From Aquitalea magnusonii (GTDB lineage Bacteria > Pseudomonadota > Gammaproteobacteria > Burkholderiales > Chromobacteriaceae), in NCBI RefSeq assembly GCF_002217795.2, contig NZ_AP018823.1, positions 2,542,001-2,606,000 of the forward strand: 64,000 bases of DNA, read 5' to 3'. How positions within the stretch are numbered: the first letter of the stretch is position 1; each line of letters starts with the position of its first letter. Below, in pieces: positions 1 to 9,814 of the stretch. Below the pieces are notes generated by a model. That model searched no databases. It had not been told where the DNA came from and worked only from the letters and a program-made list of their open reading frames with translations. A program made the position numbers and the translations under genes.

Positions 1-1758
1 GAAGCGGGCATGAAAGATCTGCAACACCGTGCCGATAGGAAGCTGATCTGCCAGCCGCCGATACAACTGCTGGGCACGGTCCACGGTGTTGACGATAACC
101 GCTCCGCAGCCACCATCCCGCACGGCAGCCAACGCCAGGGAGGCAATACTATCCAGCGACTCGTCCAGCCCGCTGACCGCAATCGGTGCCTGCCGACGGG
201 GAGTAAAGGTATCTCCACGCACCCCCTGCGCGTCAGCCAACATCACGCGGGGGTAGGGATAATCTGGCACGGGGCTGCCAATCCCCCAGGCGCGCAGCAA
301 GGCGACGCGCTTTGCCTCAGGCAAGGTGGCACTCATCAGGATGACGGAACAGCCCAACGCTTTGAGCCAGCGCAGCAGGGTTTCGATCAGGCTGCTGGTG
401 TAGGCGTCGTATGCATGCACCTCGTCCAGCACCACCACCTTGTTGGCAAGACCCCACAGGCGCACAAAGTGGTGTTTGACATTCATCACCCCAAATAGGC
501 CCTGATCGACTGTCCCAACAGCATAGGGCGACAGCAGCCCACGCCGCTTTTGGGCAAACCAGGCAGCAGAAACCACCGCTTCATCCCGCGATGCTCCCCA
601 GATATCACGCAGACGAGTAACCGTCTCGTTCATGGCGGCACCACCGTGCGCCAATTGGATATCCAGCGGCGCGTTACCGGCAAAAGCACGTAAAAACTGC
701 AGTGCGCGCTCAAATATGGCATTGCCGGTTGCCTGCGTCGGCAAGGCCAGGTAGAGACCACGGTGCTGCTCACGGGCTTGCAGACGCAGACTGGCTAGAA
801 ACGCCAGCTCGGTCTTGCCCTCGCCCATCGGAGCCTCGACCAACAACAGGCTGGCACCCTGCCCCCTGGCCAGCAGCGTGTCAGCCAGCCGCTGCAAAGG
901 ACGGGCACTGACCGGGACCTTCGAACCCAGCATCTGCGTGATCAATGCATCACAACTGGCTGCTGGCTGCTGCAGCAAGGCCAGTTGTGGCGGCCATCCG
1001 AGCTTGTCGCGTTCGCTTAGAACTCGCCATGCGATACTGCGTGCCAGGGCAAAATGTCCATCCAGCGTGACCGCGCGCTCACCGGCGGGAAACCACTCGC
1101 TATTGGAGCCTATCCAGTCACACACGCTGGTAAGCCCAGCCAGCCATTGCACAGCAACCAGGGACAAGGCTTGATCTTGCGGCAGGCTGGCCGGAGCCAG
1201 CGTTTGCCAATAAGCGGTGAAAATCTGCTGGCGAGTTTGCTGCCAGATATCGGGCTCGTGCAACGGACGAGCCCCTTGCACATCAACAAAATTGAAGCCG
1301 TGATGAGCACTCACAGCCTGTACCACACCAGCGGCCCAGTCAGCAGGCAGGCCCTGGGCCAGCAAGAGCCGGGGCAGCAATGCCGCGCTGGCCAAATCGT
1401 GCCGATCTGCCGCAAGGCAAATCTCTGGCAAGAAAGCCAACCCTGCCTGCTGGTCGGCCCGTTTGCCAGCCTCCCATTTGGCCTGAAAACCTGGGATGGC
1501 TTTGCCAAAATCATGCAGGCCAACCAGCATGGCCAGCCACCGCTTGACACTCGGCACAGGCAGGCCAAACCAGTCTGCCAACTGCTGTGGCGGATGCGGA
1601 CTGTAGTCCAGTACGGCAGATGCCACGGCAGCCACATCCAGCATATGACATAGCAGGCCATGCCCTGAGGTTTCACCACTCTTGGCCCAGATAAGGCGGC
1701 ACGCCGGGGAGAGTTCATCAAACCGCCTAGAATCTGCACTGTCGAGAAGCTGTTTCAT
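1..1758 (-). CDS. cas3: CRISPR-associated helicase/nuclease Cas3 (5' part, cut by window edge)
   Basis: Open reading frame of 586 codons running off the left edge without a stop, starting at the ATG whose complement is 1756-1758. The N-terminal HD nuclease domain shows His33/His38 (SGHGLLCH) and LHDFGK at 81-86 followed by AIPGFQAKW. The helicase part has a Walker A P-M-G-E-G-K-T (310-316), the DEVH box at 445-448 (VVVLDEVHAYD) and S-A-T-L-P at 476-480; HARF closes the visible part. Cas3 unwinds and shreds target DNA after Cascade recognition. The fused HD-helicase order and the N-terminal sequence resemble type I-E Cas3, but subtype cannot be settled because the other cas genes would lie left of the window. 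Cas3 proteins are usually 850-950 residues, so about a third is missing. I found no disabling mutation in the visible part. Confidence 0.93.
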   Translation of the reverse strand, partial: MKQLLDSADSRRFDELSPACRLIWAKSGETSGHGLLCHMLDVAAVASAVLDYSPHPPQQLADWFGLPVPSVKRWLAMLVGLHDFGKAIPGFQAKWEAGKRADQQAGLAFLPEICLAADRHDLASAALLPRLLLAQGLPADWAAGVVQAVSAHHGFNFVDVQGARPLHEPDIWQQTRQQIFTAYWQTLAPASLPQDQALSLVAVQWLAGLTSVCDWIGSNSEWFPAGERAVTLDGHFALARSIAWRVLSERDKLGWPPQLALLQQPAASCDALITQMLGSKVPVSARPLQRLADTLLARGQGASLLLVEAPMGEGKTELAFLASLRLQAREQHRGLYLALPTQATGNAIFERALQFLRAFAGNAPLDIQLAHGGAAMNETVTRLRDIWGASRDEAVVSAAWFAQKRRGLLSPYAVGTVDQGLFGVMNVKHHFVRLWGLANKVVVLDEVHAYDAYTSSLIETLLRWLKALGCSVILMSATLPEAKRVALLRAWGIGSPVPDYPYPRVMLADAQGVRGDTFTPRRQAPIAVSGLDESLDSIASLALAAVRDGGCGAVIVNTVDRAQQLYRRLADQLPIGTVLQIFHARF

Positions 1759-2238
1759 CGTTTAAATGCCGTTAGAATATTCAGCGGCATATTACAGCAC
1801 CACGGGTCATGCACCCACTGCCTAGCTCGCGCTAGTCGTCGAAATACCGACACCGCATCACTATCGCTGCAGTCATCATTCGTGCCCTTGTCATGCCAGC
1901 GTAAAGGTATGGCAAGCACCACAAGGGACAGAACCAGCAACATACTGCCTTGGACGCACAAACCGCCGACAAAACCATTACACGGCCAGGTATGGAATGC
2001 ATAACCAGGCAAATCAGGAAAAACCATATGCAAGACATGAAACATGTCCGGAGAATATCCGGGACCGCATTGCATGCATTCGGTGTTTTCATTGCAAATG
2101 AAACATGCCATACCGAATCAATCACCCGCGCAGCATGGGCAAAGCCAAGGCGCAGTCTGTTGCATCGTTTACAGAATATCGGTCTACGATAGTAGTGTTT
2201 TCATCTGTCCACTCCACGCTTCCGGAAGGCCCTGAATA
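1759..2238. other. Intergenic region between cas3 and the chemotaxis gene
   Basis: These 480 bases separate two divergent genes and must hold both promoters. The DNA is poorer in G+C than its surroundings. Several short ORFs occur on both strands, but none has a convincing ribosome-binding site or recognisable product. There are no direct repeats with regular spacing, so it is not a CRISPR array or a cas leader with repeats. I could not assign either promoter with confidence. Confidence 0.5.
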
Positions 2239-3858
2239 ATGGGAAAACTCAAGATTTCAAGTCGGCTTCACATCTTGCTGGTGATTGCCACGGTAGCCTT
2301 CTCCCTGATGCTGCTGATTGCCCAGTTAGGCATGAGCTATCTTGGCGATCTGCAGGACGCTGGCTACAAGCGCAGCAGTCAGAGCAATGAAATGCTGATC
2401 ACCGCCAAGATTGGCCCGGTCATGTATCGCATCATTGCCGACAGCATCATCAACCGGAATCTGGCCGAATCCGCCAAGGACTGGGCTGAAATCAAGGTCA
2501 CTACGGAAAAGATGCTGGCCCGTGCCAGCGAACTGGCGAGCACCCCCCAGGAGAAGGCGCGGACAGAGCAAGCCAAAAGCGCTCATCGGGCACTCATCAC
2601 CTTATACGAATCGCAAGTCCTGCCGCTGCTCAAGGCCGATGCCGACCTCAAGCTGATCCGCCCGCTGGACGACGAAATGGACAAGCATGTGCAAGCAATT
2701 AACGATGCCCTGACCCCCTTTGCCCTGTCGCTGACAGCGGAAGCGGAGGAAGCGGACAAACAGTTTGATGCCACCCGCTCCCGCATCATTTCCGGCAGTC
2801 TGGTGACTGCCCTGCTCATGCTGGCGTCCTTGATCGCCCTCTCGCTGTATGTCAGCCGCAGCATCATCCGGCAGCTTGGCGGGGAACCACGTTATGCCAT
2901 GGAAGTGTCGCGCCGCATTGCCTCGGGCGACCTCTCAACCCGCGTGGAGATAGAAGGTGCAAACCAGGACAGCCTGATGGCCTCAATCAAGGCGATGCAG
3001 GAGCAACTGGCAGAACTGATCCGCAAGGTGCTAAGCAATGCGGCCAATGTGTCCAATCTTGCCGCCGAACTTGCCGCCGCCTCCAGCAAGGTGTCGGCCA
3101 GTGCCTCACAGCAGAGTGACGACACCGTGTCGGTGGCTGCCTCGATTGAAGAGCTCACCTTCAGCATCGATATCGTGGCGGAAAATGCGCAGGAAGCGGA
3201 ACAGATTGCCACGGAGTCGGGCAACCGCTCCGACCTGGGCGCATTGCAAGTCAAGGATGCGACCGATGAAATGACCCGTATCGCCCAGAGCGTGAACGAG
3301 ACAGCTCAGCAGATGGCTACGCTCTCCGCGCAATCGCAACAGATCAGCAGCATTGCCAACGTGATCAAGGAAGTTGCCGACCAGACCAATCTGCTGGCCT
3401 TGAACGCAGCCATCGAGGCTGCGCGTGCCGGCGAGCAAGGTCGCGGCTTCGCCGTGGTTGCCGATGAGGTCAGAAAACTCGCCGAACGGACCACCATGTC
3501 AGCCGAGGAAATTTCCTCGATGATCGCCAGCATCCAGACACATACCGACCACGCCACGACAGCCATGCAGCAGGGTAGCCAACGGGTGACCGAGGGTGTG
3601 GAGCTGGCCAGCCGTGCCGGGGAATCCATGCGCCTGATCAGTGATGGCTCGAAAGGCGTGGTGCAGGCGGTAATCGGCATTTCCCATTCCTTGCGCGAGC
3701 AAAAAACCACCAGCGGTACCATTGCCAAGCGTGTCGAGCACATTGCCCACATGACTGAAGAAACCAGCATGGTTGTCTCGCAGGTAGCGGTGAATGCCGA
3801 TCGCCTCAAGTCCATGGCGGATGAGCTCAAACAGGCGGTTTCGGGCTTCAAGGTTTAG
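2239..3858 (+). CDS. Methyl-accepting chemotaxis protein
   Basis: Inner-membrane chemoreceptor of 539 residues that passes ligand signals to CheW/CheA. TM1 spans about 9-32, followed by a periplasmic helical sensor of about 150 residues (four-helix-bundle type), TM2 about 185-207, a HAMP linker (around 207-260) and the cytoplasmic signalling rod. The hairpin tip is unmistakable near residues 371-415: [20 protein letters not shown], then [18 protein letters not shown]. The C-terminus ends ...GFKV with no NWETF-type CheR-docking pentapeptide, so adaptation would depend on other receptors or direct CheR binding. Monocistronic; transcribed away from cas3. The ligand cannot be told from sequence. 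Confidence 0.93.
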   Translation: MGKLKISSRLHILLVIATVAFSLMLLIAQLGMSYLGDLQDAGYKRSSQSNEMLITAKIGPVMYRIIADSIINRNLAESAKDWAEIKVTTEKMLARASELASTPQEKARTEQAKSAHRALITLYESQVLPLLKADADLKLIRPLDDEMDKHVQAINDALTPFALSLTAEAEEADKQFDATRSRIISGSLVTALLMLASLIALSLYVSRSIIRQLGGEPRYAMEVSRRIASGDLSTRVEIEGANQDSLMASIKAMQEQLAELIRKVLSNAANVSNLAAELAAASSKVSASASQQSDDTVSVAASIEELTFSIDIVAENAQEAEQIATESGNRSDLGALQVKDATDEMTRIAQSVNETAQQMATLSAQSQQISSIANVIKEVADQTNLLALNAAIEAARAGEQGRGFAVVADEVRKLAERTTMSAEEISSMIASIQTHTDHATTAMQQGSQRVTEGVELASRAGESMRLISDGSKGVVQAVIGISHSLREQKTTSGTIAKRVEHIAHMTEETSMVVSQVAVNADRLKSMADELKQAVSGFKV

Positions 3859-4073
3859 CCCGGCGCAGGCAGCGTGGTCCACGCTGCGTATCAGCACGCC
3901 AACGCATTCCGATGCTTGGTGCTGGAGGGACAAAACCCGCTTTGTCGGCTGTCTGGCAGTGTGTTGACAGCCGCAAAGCGGCGCGCGTGAAGTGTGCAAT
4001 ACAACCGTGAGGCTATAGAGACTTGGGAAGCAATGTGAAGTCCCGCAAAAGCCCCGCGCAATATTTGAAGACA

Positions 4074-4101
4074 ACAAAAAAGCCTCCGCATTGGGAGGCT
4101 T
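4074..4101 (-). terminator. Rho-independent terminator after tRNA-Pro
   Basis: On the minus strand AAGCCTCC pairs with GGAGGCTT around a short loop and is followed by TTTTGTTG. It lies 28 bases downstream of the tRNA-Pro 3' end and would end that transcript. Confidence 0.85.
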
Positions 4102-4128
4102 AACTGTTTGATACTGCAATTGTTCTTG

Positions 4129-4205
4129 TGGTCGGGGTGAGAAGATTCGAACTTCCGACCCCCTGCACCCCATGCAGGTGCGCTACCAGGCTGCGCTACA
4201 CCCCG
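4129..4205 (-). tRNA. tRNA-Pro (anticodon GGG)
   Basis: A 77-nt cloverleaf. The acceptor stem CGGGGTG pairs with CACCCCG, followed by discriminator A and an encoded CCA. The anticodon stem CCTGC/GCAGG encloses the loop ATGGGGT, giving anticodon GGG (Pro, codons CCC/CCU). The T-arm contains GTTCGAATC. It lies just downstream of the merR-type gene on the same strand, with its own terminator. Confidence 0.97.
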
Positions 4206-4235
4206 ACTCAAGAGAAACGCATTGTAACCGTTTAT

Positions 4236-4601
4236 TTACTGTTTGCCAACACCTGAATCCAGCCAATTCAAAATTGCTTCCAGCTCGGAGCGTACTTCCT
4301 GAGCAGTAATCGGCCGTTCCATTTCACCACCGGCACCCAGCCGCTGGCGCGCGCCCTGAATGGTAAAGCCATCGTCGTACAGCAGACCGCGAATACGCCG
4401 CACCAGCAGCACTTCGTGGTGCTGGTAGTAACGACGATTGCCACGGCGCTTGACCAGGCGCAACTGGGAGAATTCCTGTTCCCAGTAACGCAGCACATGC
4501 GGCTTCACCCCGGTCAGCTCGCTGACTTCGCTGATGGTGAAATAGCGCTTGGACGGGATTGCCGGCAGATCAGCCTTGCTTGTTAGCATGGTATTGCTCA
4601 A
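4236..4601 (-). CDS. MerR-family transcriptional regulator
   Basis: Small regulator of 121 residues at the end of the thrS-pheT-ihfA gene string. The N-terminal winged-helix matches Mer[21 protein letters not shown], then [19 protein letters not shown]. There is only a short C-terminal segment and no metal-binding cysteines, so it belongs to the short MerR/HTH_17-like group that follows ihfA in many betaproteobacteria; target unknown. The chosen start is a TTG with AAAGGA four bases upstream, inside the ihfA 3' end (32-base overlap). An ATG four codons later (4589) is possible but has no ribosome-binding site at a good distance. The overlap implies translational coupling to ihfA. Confidence 0.88.
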   Translation of the reverse strand: MSNTMLTSKADLPAIPSKRYFTISEVSELTGVKPHVLRYWEQEFSQLRLVKRRGNRRYYQHHEVLLVRRIRGLLYDDGFTIQGARQRLGAGGEMERPITAQEVRSELEAILNWLDSGVGKQ

Positions 4602-4872
4602 CCATTCCTTTGAGTTTCTGACTGGCGTGGAAGGTCACCACGCGGCGTGCCGTGATGGGAATTTCTTCCCCGGTCTTGGGATTGCGGCCCGGACGTTGCG
4701 GCTTGTCGCGCAGCTGGAAATTACCAAATCCGGACAGCTTTACCGAATCACCTGCTTCCAGCGCGATACGGATTTCCTCAAAAAACGTTTCAACCATGTC
4801 CTTGGCTTCACGCTTGTTCAGACCTACCTGGTCAAACAACAGGTCGGCCAACTCAGCCTTGGTCAAAGTCAT
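4570..4872 (-). CDS. ihfA: Integration host factor subunit alpha
   Basis: DNA-bending nucleoid protein of 100 residues that works as a heterodimer with IhfB; it helps sigma-54 promoters, recombination and replication initiation. The family signature is clear: N-terminal [20 protein letters not shown], then [20 protein letters not shown] and [18 protein letters not shown]; the loop carrying Arg-Asn-Pro inserts in the minor groove. Length is normal. It lies 71 bases after pheT, the classical pheST-ihfA order. The bases after its stop are shared with the downstream MerR gene. Confidence 0.97.
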   Translation of the reverse strand: MTLTKAELADLLFDQVGLNKREAKDMVETFFEEIRIALEAGDSVKLSGFGNFQLRDKPQRPGRNPKTGEEIPITARRVVTFHASQKLKGMVEQYHANKQG

Positions 4873-4943
4873 GACTACCCCTTAACTTCTTGAATATACA
4901 GATGGAAGGCGGACATTATGCCACGCCTTCCGGCAATATTGGC

Positions 4944-7316
4944 TTACAGGCGCAATTGGGCTGCGTGTGCGCTTGCAACAGCATCCAGCAGCTTCTGGAT
5001 GGCCGGCTCGACATCTTCGTCGGTCAGGGTGCGGGCATCATCCTGCAACACCACGCGGAAGGCCAGACTCTTCTTGCCCTCTTCCACACCCTTGCCGCGA
5101 TAGACATCAAACAGGGCCACTTCCTTCACCAGCGCCGATGCATGCTGACGGAAAGTGTCCAGCATAGCAGCAACCGTTACCTGCTCGTCAACCACCAGCG
5201 CCAGATCGCGGCGTACCGGCTGCAATTTGCTGACCGGCTGTGCCTTGATGGCAGCACGTTGTTCGACCGCGGCCAAGTCCAACTCAAACAGCACCGGCGG
5301 CGTTGGCAGGCCGTATTGCTGCGCCCACTTGGGATGCAGCTCACCCATCACGCCAATCACCTTGCCATTCAGGCTGATTTCAGCACAACGGCCAGGATGG
5401 AAGGCCGGGTGTGCCGCCTTGGCAAAGCTGGCTTGTGCTGGCAGCAGCAGGGCTTCCACGTCCGCCTTCACATCATAAAAGTCGATGCGTTCGGCCTTGG
5501 CACCCCATTGCTCGGCAACACGCGGGCCCCATGCCAAACCGGCCACTTTTTCCGGCTGGGTGGTTTCGTCGGCCTTGCCGGCAGCGTTCTTGCCGAACAC
5601 GCGGGCCACTTCGAACACGCGCACACGCGGCTGTTTGCGGTTGAGGTTGCCTTGCAGCACATTGACCAGACCGCCAATCAGCGACGAACGCATCACGCTC
5701 ATTTGCGAGGCAATCGGGTTGATCAGGCGCACCGGGTCGGCATTGCCGGCGAAGTCACGCTCCCAGGCTTCTTCGACAAAGGCGTAGCTGACCACTTCCT
5801 GATAGTCGCGACCAGCCAGGAAATGGCGGATGTCTTCACGCGGGCGACGTTCTTCCGGCAGCGCCAGCATGCGCAGGCGGGCAGCCGGTGCTTCGTAGGG
5901 AATGGCATCGTAACCGTGTACGCGGGCCACTTCCTCGATCAGGTCCTCTTCGATCTCGATGTCGTAGCGGAAGGAAGGTGCATGCACCAGGAAACCGTCT
6001 TCCTGAGTATCGAAAGCCAGACCCAGACGGGTGAGGATAGTGGCAATCTGATCGGCAGACAGGGTGATGCCCAGCAGGCGTGCTACGCGCGCAGTGCGGA
6101 CTTTCACGCCTTTGCGGACAGGCAGCTCGGCAACTTGCTCGTTGAGCGGGCCGGCTTCGCCACCACAGATGGACAGCACCAGTTCGGTGGCGCGTTCCAT
6201 GGCGTCGCGTTGCAGTTCGAAATCCACGCCACGCTCGAAGCGGAAGGAAGAGTCGGAACCGAAACCCCAAGCGCGGGCCTTGCCGGCAATGGCTGCCGGG
6301 GCAAAGAAGGCACTTTCCAGCATGATGTCAGTGCTGGCGGTGGTAACACCGCTTTCCTCGCCACCCATGATGCCGGCAATGGCCAGCACCTTGGCGTCAT
6401 CGGCAATCACCAGATTGTCTTCAGCCAGCGTGACGGTTTTTTCGTTCAGGCACAGCAACTGCTCGCCAGCCTTGGCCATGCGCACGGTAATACCACCGTT
6501 CAGCTTGGCCAGATCAAAGGCGTGCATCGGCTGACCTTGTTCCAGCAGCACATAATTGGTGACATCAACAATGGCTGAAATGGAACGCAGACCGGAGCGC
6601 TCCAGACGGCGCTTCATCCAGTCCGGGGTGGGTGCAGCGGCGTTGACATTGCGAATCACGCGACCGATATAGCGACCGCAGGCTTGCGGGGCGGCGATGG
6701 CAACCGGCACTACATCGTCGATTTGCGGTGCGATGGCGGTAATGGCTTGCGGCTGCAGTGCAGCACCGGTCAGTGCCGCCACTTCGCGCGCAATGCCCTT
6801 GATCGACAGGCAGTCAGCACGATTGGGGGTGATTTTCAGCGTGAACAACTGATCATCCAGCCCCAGGTAGTCGCGGATGTTCTGGCCCACCGGCGCATCC
6901 GCCGGCAGCAGCATCAAGCCATCCACATCTTCCGGTACGCCCAGCTCCTTGCCGGAACACAGCATGCCACCGGATTCCACACCGCGCATCTTGGTGGGCT
7001 TGATCTTGAAGTCACCCGGCAATACCGCGCCAGGCAGTGCGCACGGTACGCGCACACCCACGGCCACGTTCGGTGCGCCACAGACAATCTGCACCAGTTC
7101 GCCAGTACCGACATCCACCTTGGTCACGCGCAGGCGGTCAGCGTTTTCGTGCTTGACGCACTCCTTGACCTCGCCAATCACCACACCGGTAAAGGCCGGC
7201 GCGGCGGCAGTGGTTTCTTCCACTTCCAGACCCGCCATGGTCAGCAGGTAGGACAGTTCCTCGCTGGAAAGAGAAGGATTAACCCAGTTTCTCAGCCATT
7301 GTTCGGAGAATTGCAT
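4944..7316 (-). CDS. pheT: Phenylalanyl-tRNA synthetase beta subunit
   Basis: The 790-residue beta chain of the (alpha-beta)2 class II enzyme that charges tRNA-Phe; it also carries the editing site that hydrolyses Tyr-tRNA-Phe. Domains in order: tRNA-binding OB fold (about 40-150, with KPTKMRGVESGGMLCSGKEL), B3/B4 editing domain (about 200-400), B5 DNA-binding-like domain, the catalytic-like core, and the C-terminal ferredoxin-like anticodon-binding domain ending ...SKLQPVRRDLALVV. Length is as in other Proteobacteria. It follows pheS by 19 bases, so it is co-translated. Confidence 0.98.
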   Translation of the reverse strand: MQFSEQWLRNWVNPSLSSEELSYLLTMAGLEVEETTAAAPAFTGVVIGEVKECVKHENADRLRVTKVDVGTGELVQIVCGAPNVAVGVRVPCALPGAVLPGDFKIKPTKMRGVESGGMLCSGKELGVPEDVDGLMLLPADAPVGQNIRDYLGLDDQLFTLKITPNRADCLSIKGIAREVAALTGAALQPQAITAIAPQIDDVVPVAIAAPQACGRYIGRVIRNVNAAAPTPDWMKRRLERSGLRSISAIVDVTNYVLLEQGQPMHAFDLAKLNGGITVRMAKAGEQLLCLNEKTVTLAEDNLVIADDAKVLAIAGIMGGEESGVTTASTDIMLESAFFAPAAIAGKARAWGFGSDSSFRFERGVDFELQRDAMERATELVLSICGGEAGPLNEQVAELPVRKGVKVRTARVARLLGITLSADQIATILTRLGLAFDTQEDGFLVHAPSFRYDIEIEEDLIEEVARVHGYDAIPYEAPAARLRMLALPEERRPREDIRHFLAGRDYQEVVSYAFVEEAWERDFAGNADPVRLINPIASQMSVMRSSLIGGLVNVLQGNLNRKQPRVRVFEVARVFGKNAAGKADETTQPEKVAGLAWGPRVAEQWGAKAERIDFYDVKADVEALLLPAQASFAKAAHPAFHPGRCAEISLNGKVIGVMGELHPKWAQQYGLPTPPVLFELDLAAVEQRAAIKAQPVSKLQPVRRDLALVVDEQVTVAAMLDTFRQHASALVKEVALFDVYRGKGVEEGKKSLAFRVVLQDDARTLTDEDVEPAIQKLLDAVASAHAAQLRL

Positions 7317-7335
7317 TGTTTATCCCTGCCTGCGC

Positions 7336-8325
<990 letters not shown>

Positions 8326-8485
8326 TCACACCGTATGCGTCTTTCCGGCCTGTCGGCCAGCGATGTGGCAACCGTTGCATGACATCAGCGGCACCCTGCA
8401 CCAACCAGCAGACCGGAACAAAAAGGCTGACCACACTCATGGCAGTCTGGTCAACGCTCTTGCAACATCTTTACTACAGGCAAAT

Positions 8486-8513
8486 GAAAAAAAAGGGAGG
8501 CATTAGCCTCCCC
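8486..8513 (-). terminator. Terminator between rplT and pheS
   Basis: On the minus strand GGGAGGC and GCCTCCC pair around a 4-base loop, followed by eight T. It starts 17 bases after the rplT stop. It should end the infC-rpmI-rplT transcript, leaving pheST to read-through or its own promoter. Confidence 0.9.
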
Positions 8514-8529
8514 TTTTACAGTCTTGCTA

Positions 8530-8886
8530 TCAAGCGAGGCTAGCTTTCGCCTTTTCAACGATCTGAGCAAAAGCCGGCTTGTCGAACACGGCCAGATCGG
8601 CCAGGACCTTACGGTCGATTTCGATGGCAGCTTTTTTCAGGCCGTTCATGAATTTGCTGTACGGCAGACCGTTTTCACGCGCAGCGGCGTTGATACGGGC
8701 AATCCACAGCTGACGGAACTGACGCTTTTTCTGACGACGGTCGCGGTAGGCATATTGACCGGCTTTCATCACCGCCTGTTTGGCGATGCGATAGACGTTC
8801 TTGCGACGGCCGCGATAGCCTTTCGCCAGGGCAAGGATTTTCTTGTGACGAGCACGTGCGGTTACACCGCGTTTAACGCGTGGCAT
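8530..8886 (-). CDS. rplT: 50S ribosomal protein L20
   Basis: Early-assembly 23S rRNA binding protein, 118 residues, starting [18 protein letters not shown] with the very basic N-terminal tail ([19 protein letters not shown]) that threads into the large subunit. In E. coli L20 also represses its own operon by binding mRNA hairpins upstream of rpmI; two hairpins are present before rpmI here. Twelve bases separate it from rpmI. Confidence 0.98.
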
Positions 8887-8898
8887 TATTCAGTCTCC

Positions 8899-9096
8899 TT
8901 ATGCGTAGGGCATCATGGCGCGAACAGAAGCCATGTTGGTGGCGTGTACCAGAGTGGTACCGCGCAACTGGCGCTTGTTCTTGGTGGTTTTCTTGGTCAG
9001 GATGTGACGCTTGAACGCATAAGAGCGCTTTACACCGCCATTGCCCAGCACGTTGAGACGCTTTTTCGCGCTCGACTTGGTCTTCATTTTCGGCAT
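8899..9096 (-). CDS. rpmI: 50S ribosomal protein L35
   Basis: Small basic large-subunit protein of 65 residues, [14 protein letters not shown] at the N-terminus and [20 protein letters not shown] in the middle, the usual length and sequence. It lies between infC and rplT as in most bacteria. A good ribosome-binding site (CAGGAG) precedes the ATG. Expression is probably coupled to rplT. Confidence 0.98.
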   Translation of the reverse strand: MPKMKTKSSAKKRLNVLGNGGVKRSYAFKRHILTKKTTKNKRQLRGTTLVHATNMASVRAMMPYA

Positions 9097-9180
9097 GGAA
9101 AACTCCTGCAGAATTTCTGAGTTAGATTAGACACAGGGTGACCCGAAGGTGCTTGATACCACTGCGTCACGCTTTTGCGC

Positions 9181-9228
9181 AGGGCGTTGCCGCCCTACAA
9201 ATCAACACGGCAGGGTATACCCTGCCGT
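9181..9228 (-). promoter_or_regulatory. Two hairpins in the infC-rpmI spacer (possible L20/L35 mRNA operator)
   Basis: The 155-base spacer between infC and rpmI holds a 22-base perfect palindrome (9207-9228, centre GGGTATACCC) and, 10 bases further along the minus strand, a stem AGGGCG/CGCCCT closed by a GCAA tetraloop (9181-9196). Neither is followed by a T-run, so terminators are unlikely. E. coli L20 controls rpmI-rplT by binding two structured sites in this mRNA; these may be the counterpart, but no homology was tested. Confidence 0.45.
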
Positions 9229-9251
9229 ATCGAGGAGAAGATTATACCCGA

Positions 9252-9770
9252 TTATTTCTTTTTCGGGGCAATCATCATCACCATTTGACGACCTTCCAGC
9301 TTGGGAAACTGCTCAACTGTCGCAATTTCCGCCAAATCGGCTTCAACGCGCTTGAGCAGCGCCAGGCCGATATCCTGGTGAGCCATTTCACGACCACGGA
9401 AACGCAGGGTGATCTTGGCCTTGTCGCCATCATTAAGGAAACGGATCAGGTTGCGCAGCTTGACGTTGTAATCGCCATCATCAGTGCCCGGACGGAACTT
9501 GATTTCCTTGATCTGGACCTGCTTTTGCTTGAGCTTGGCCTCGTGACGCTTCTTCGACTGTTCGTACTTGAACTTGCCGTAGTCCATCAGCTTGCAGACC
9601 GGAGGCTGAGCAGTCGGGGAAATTTCCACCAGATCCACGTCATTTTCCTCGGCCAGTGCCATTGCTTCACGCAGACTGACAACACCAATCTGCTCACCTT
9701 CCATGCCTACCAGACGAATCTCGCGAGCGGTAATCTCGCCGTTGATCCGTGCTTCGCGTTCCTGAGCTAT
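9252..9770 (-). CDS. infC: Translation initiation factor IF-3, predicted AUA start
   Basis: IF-3 (172 residues) keeps 30S subunits free and proofreads the start codon. It has the two-domain build: N-terminal domain starting [13 protein letters not shown], then [19 protein letters not shown], a lysine-rich linker, and the C-terminal domain with [20 protein letters not shown] and [14 protein letters not shown]. The start matters: AGGAG (9779-9783) lies 8 bases before ATA (9768-9770) but only 2 bases before the TTG at 9774-9776, so ATA is the likelier start. IF-3 discriminates against such codons, which gives autoregulation, as known for AUU in E. coli. Follows thrS by 44 bases. Confidence 0.96.
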   Translation of the reverse strand: MAQEREARINGEITAREIRLVGMEGEQIGVVSLREAMALAEENDVDLVEISPTAQPPVCKLMDYGKFKYEQSKKRHEAKLKQKQVQIKEIKFRPGTDDGDYNVKLRNLIRFLNDGDKAKITLRFRGREMAHQDIGLALLKRVEADLAEIATVEQFPKLEGRQMVMMIAPKKK

Positions 9771-9778
9771 AGCCAAAT

Positions 9779-9783
9779 CTCCT
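9779..9783 (-). promoter_or_regulatory. Shine-Dalgarno site deciding the infC start
   Basis: AGGAG on the minus strand. Its 8-base spacing favours the ATA codon at 9768-9770 over the TTG at 9774-9776, which would leave only 2 bases. Confidence 0.7.
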
Positions 9784-9814
9784 ATTAATCTATCAAATGC
9801 CTGCCGCTGCCGGA

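Noticed and set aside
1755..2111. 118-codon minus frame upstream of cas3
   Set aside because: Overlaps the cas3 start in another frame, lacks a ribosome-binding site, and the sequence resembles no cas protein. Treated as intergenic.
2170..2238. FliA promoter before the chemotaxis gene
   Set aside because: A CGATA element occurs but no TAAAGTTT-like box lies 11 bases upstream.
4890..6578. 562-codon frame on the plus strand antisense to pheT
   Set aside because: It is a GC-rich shadow of pheT: His/Gln/Arg-rich with no domain, no ribosome-binding site, and fully opposite a well-conserved essential gene.
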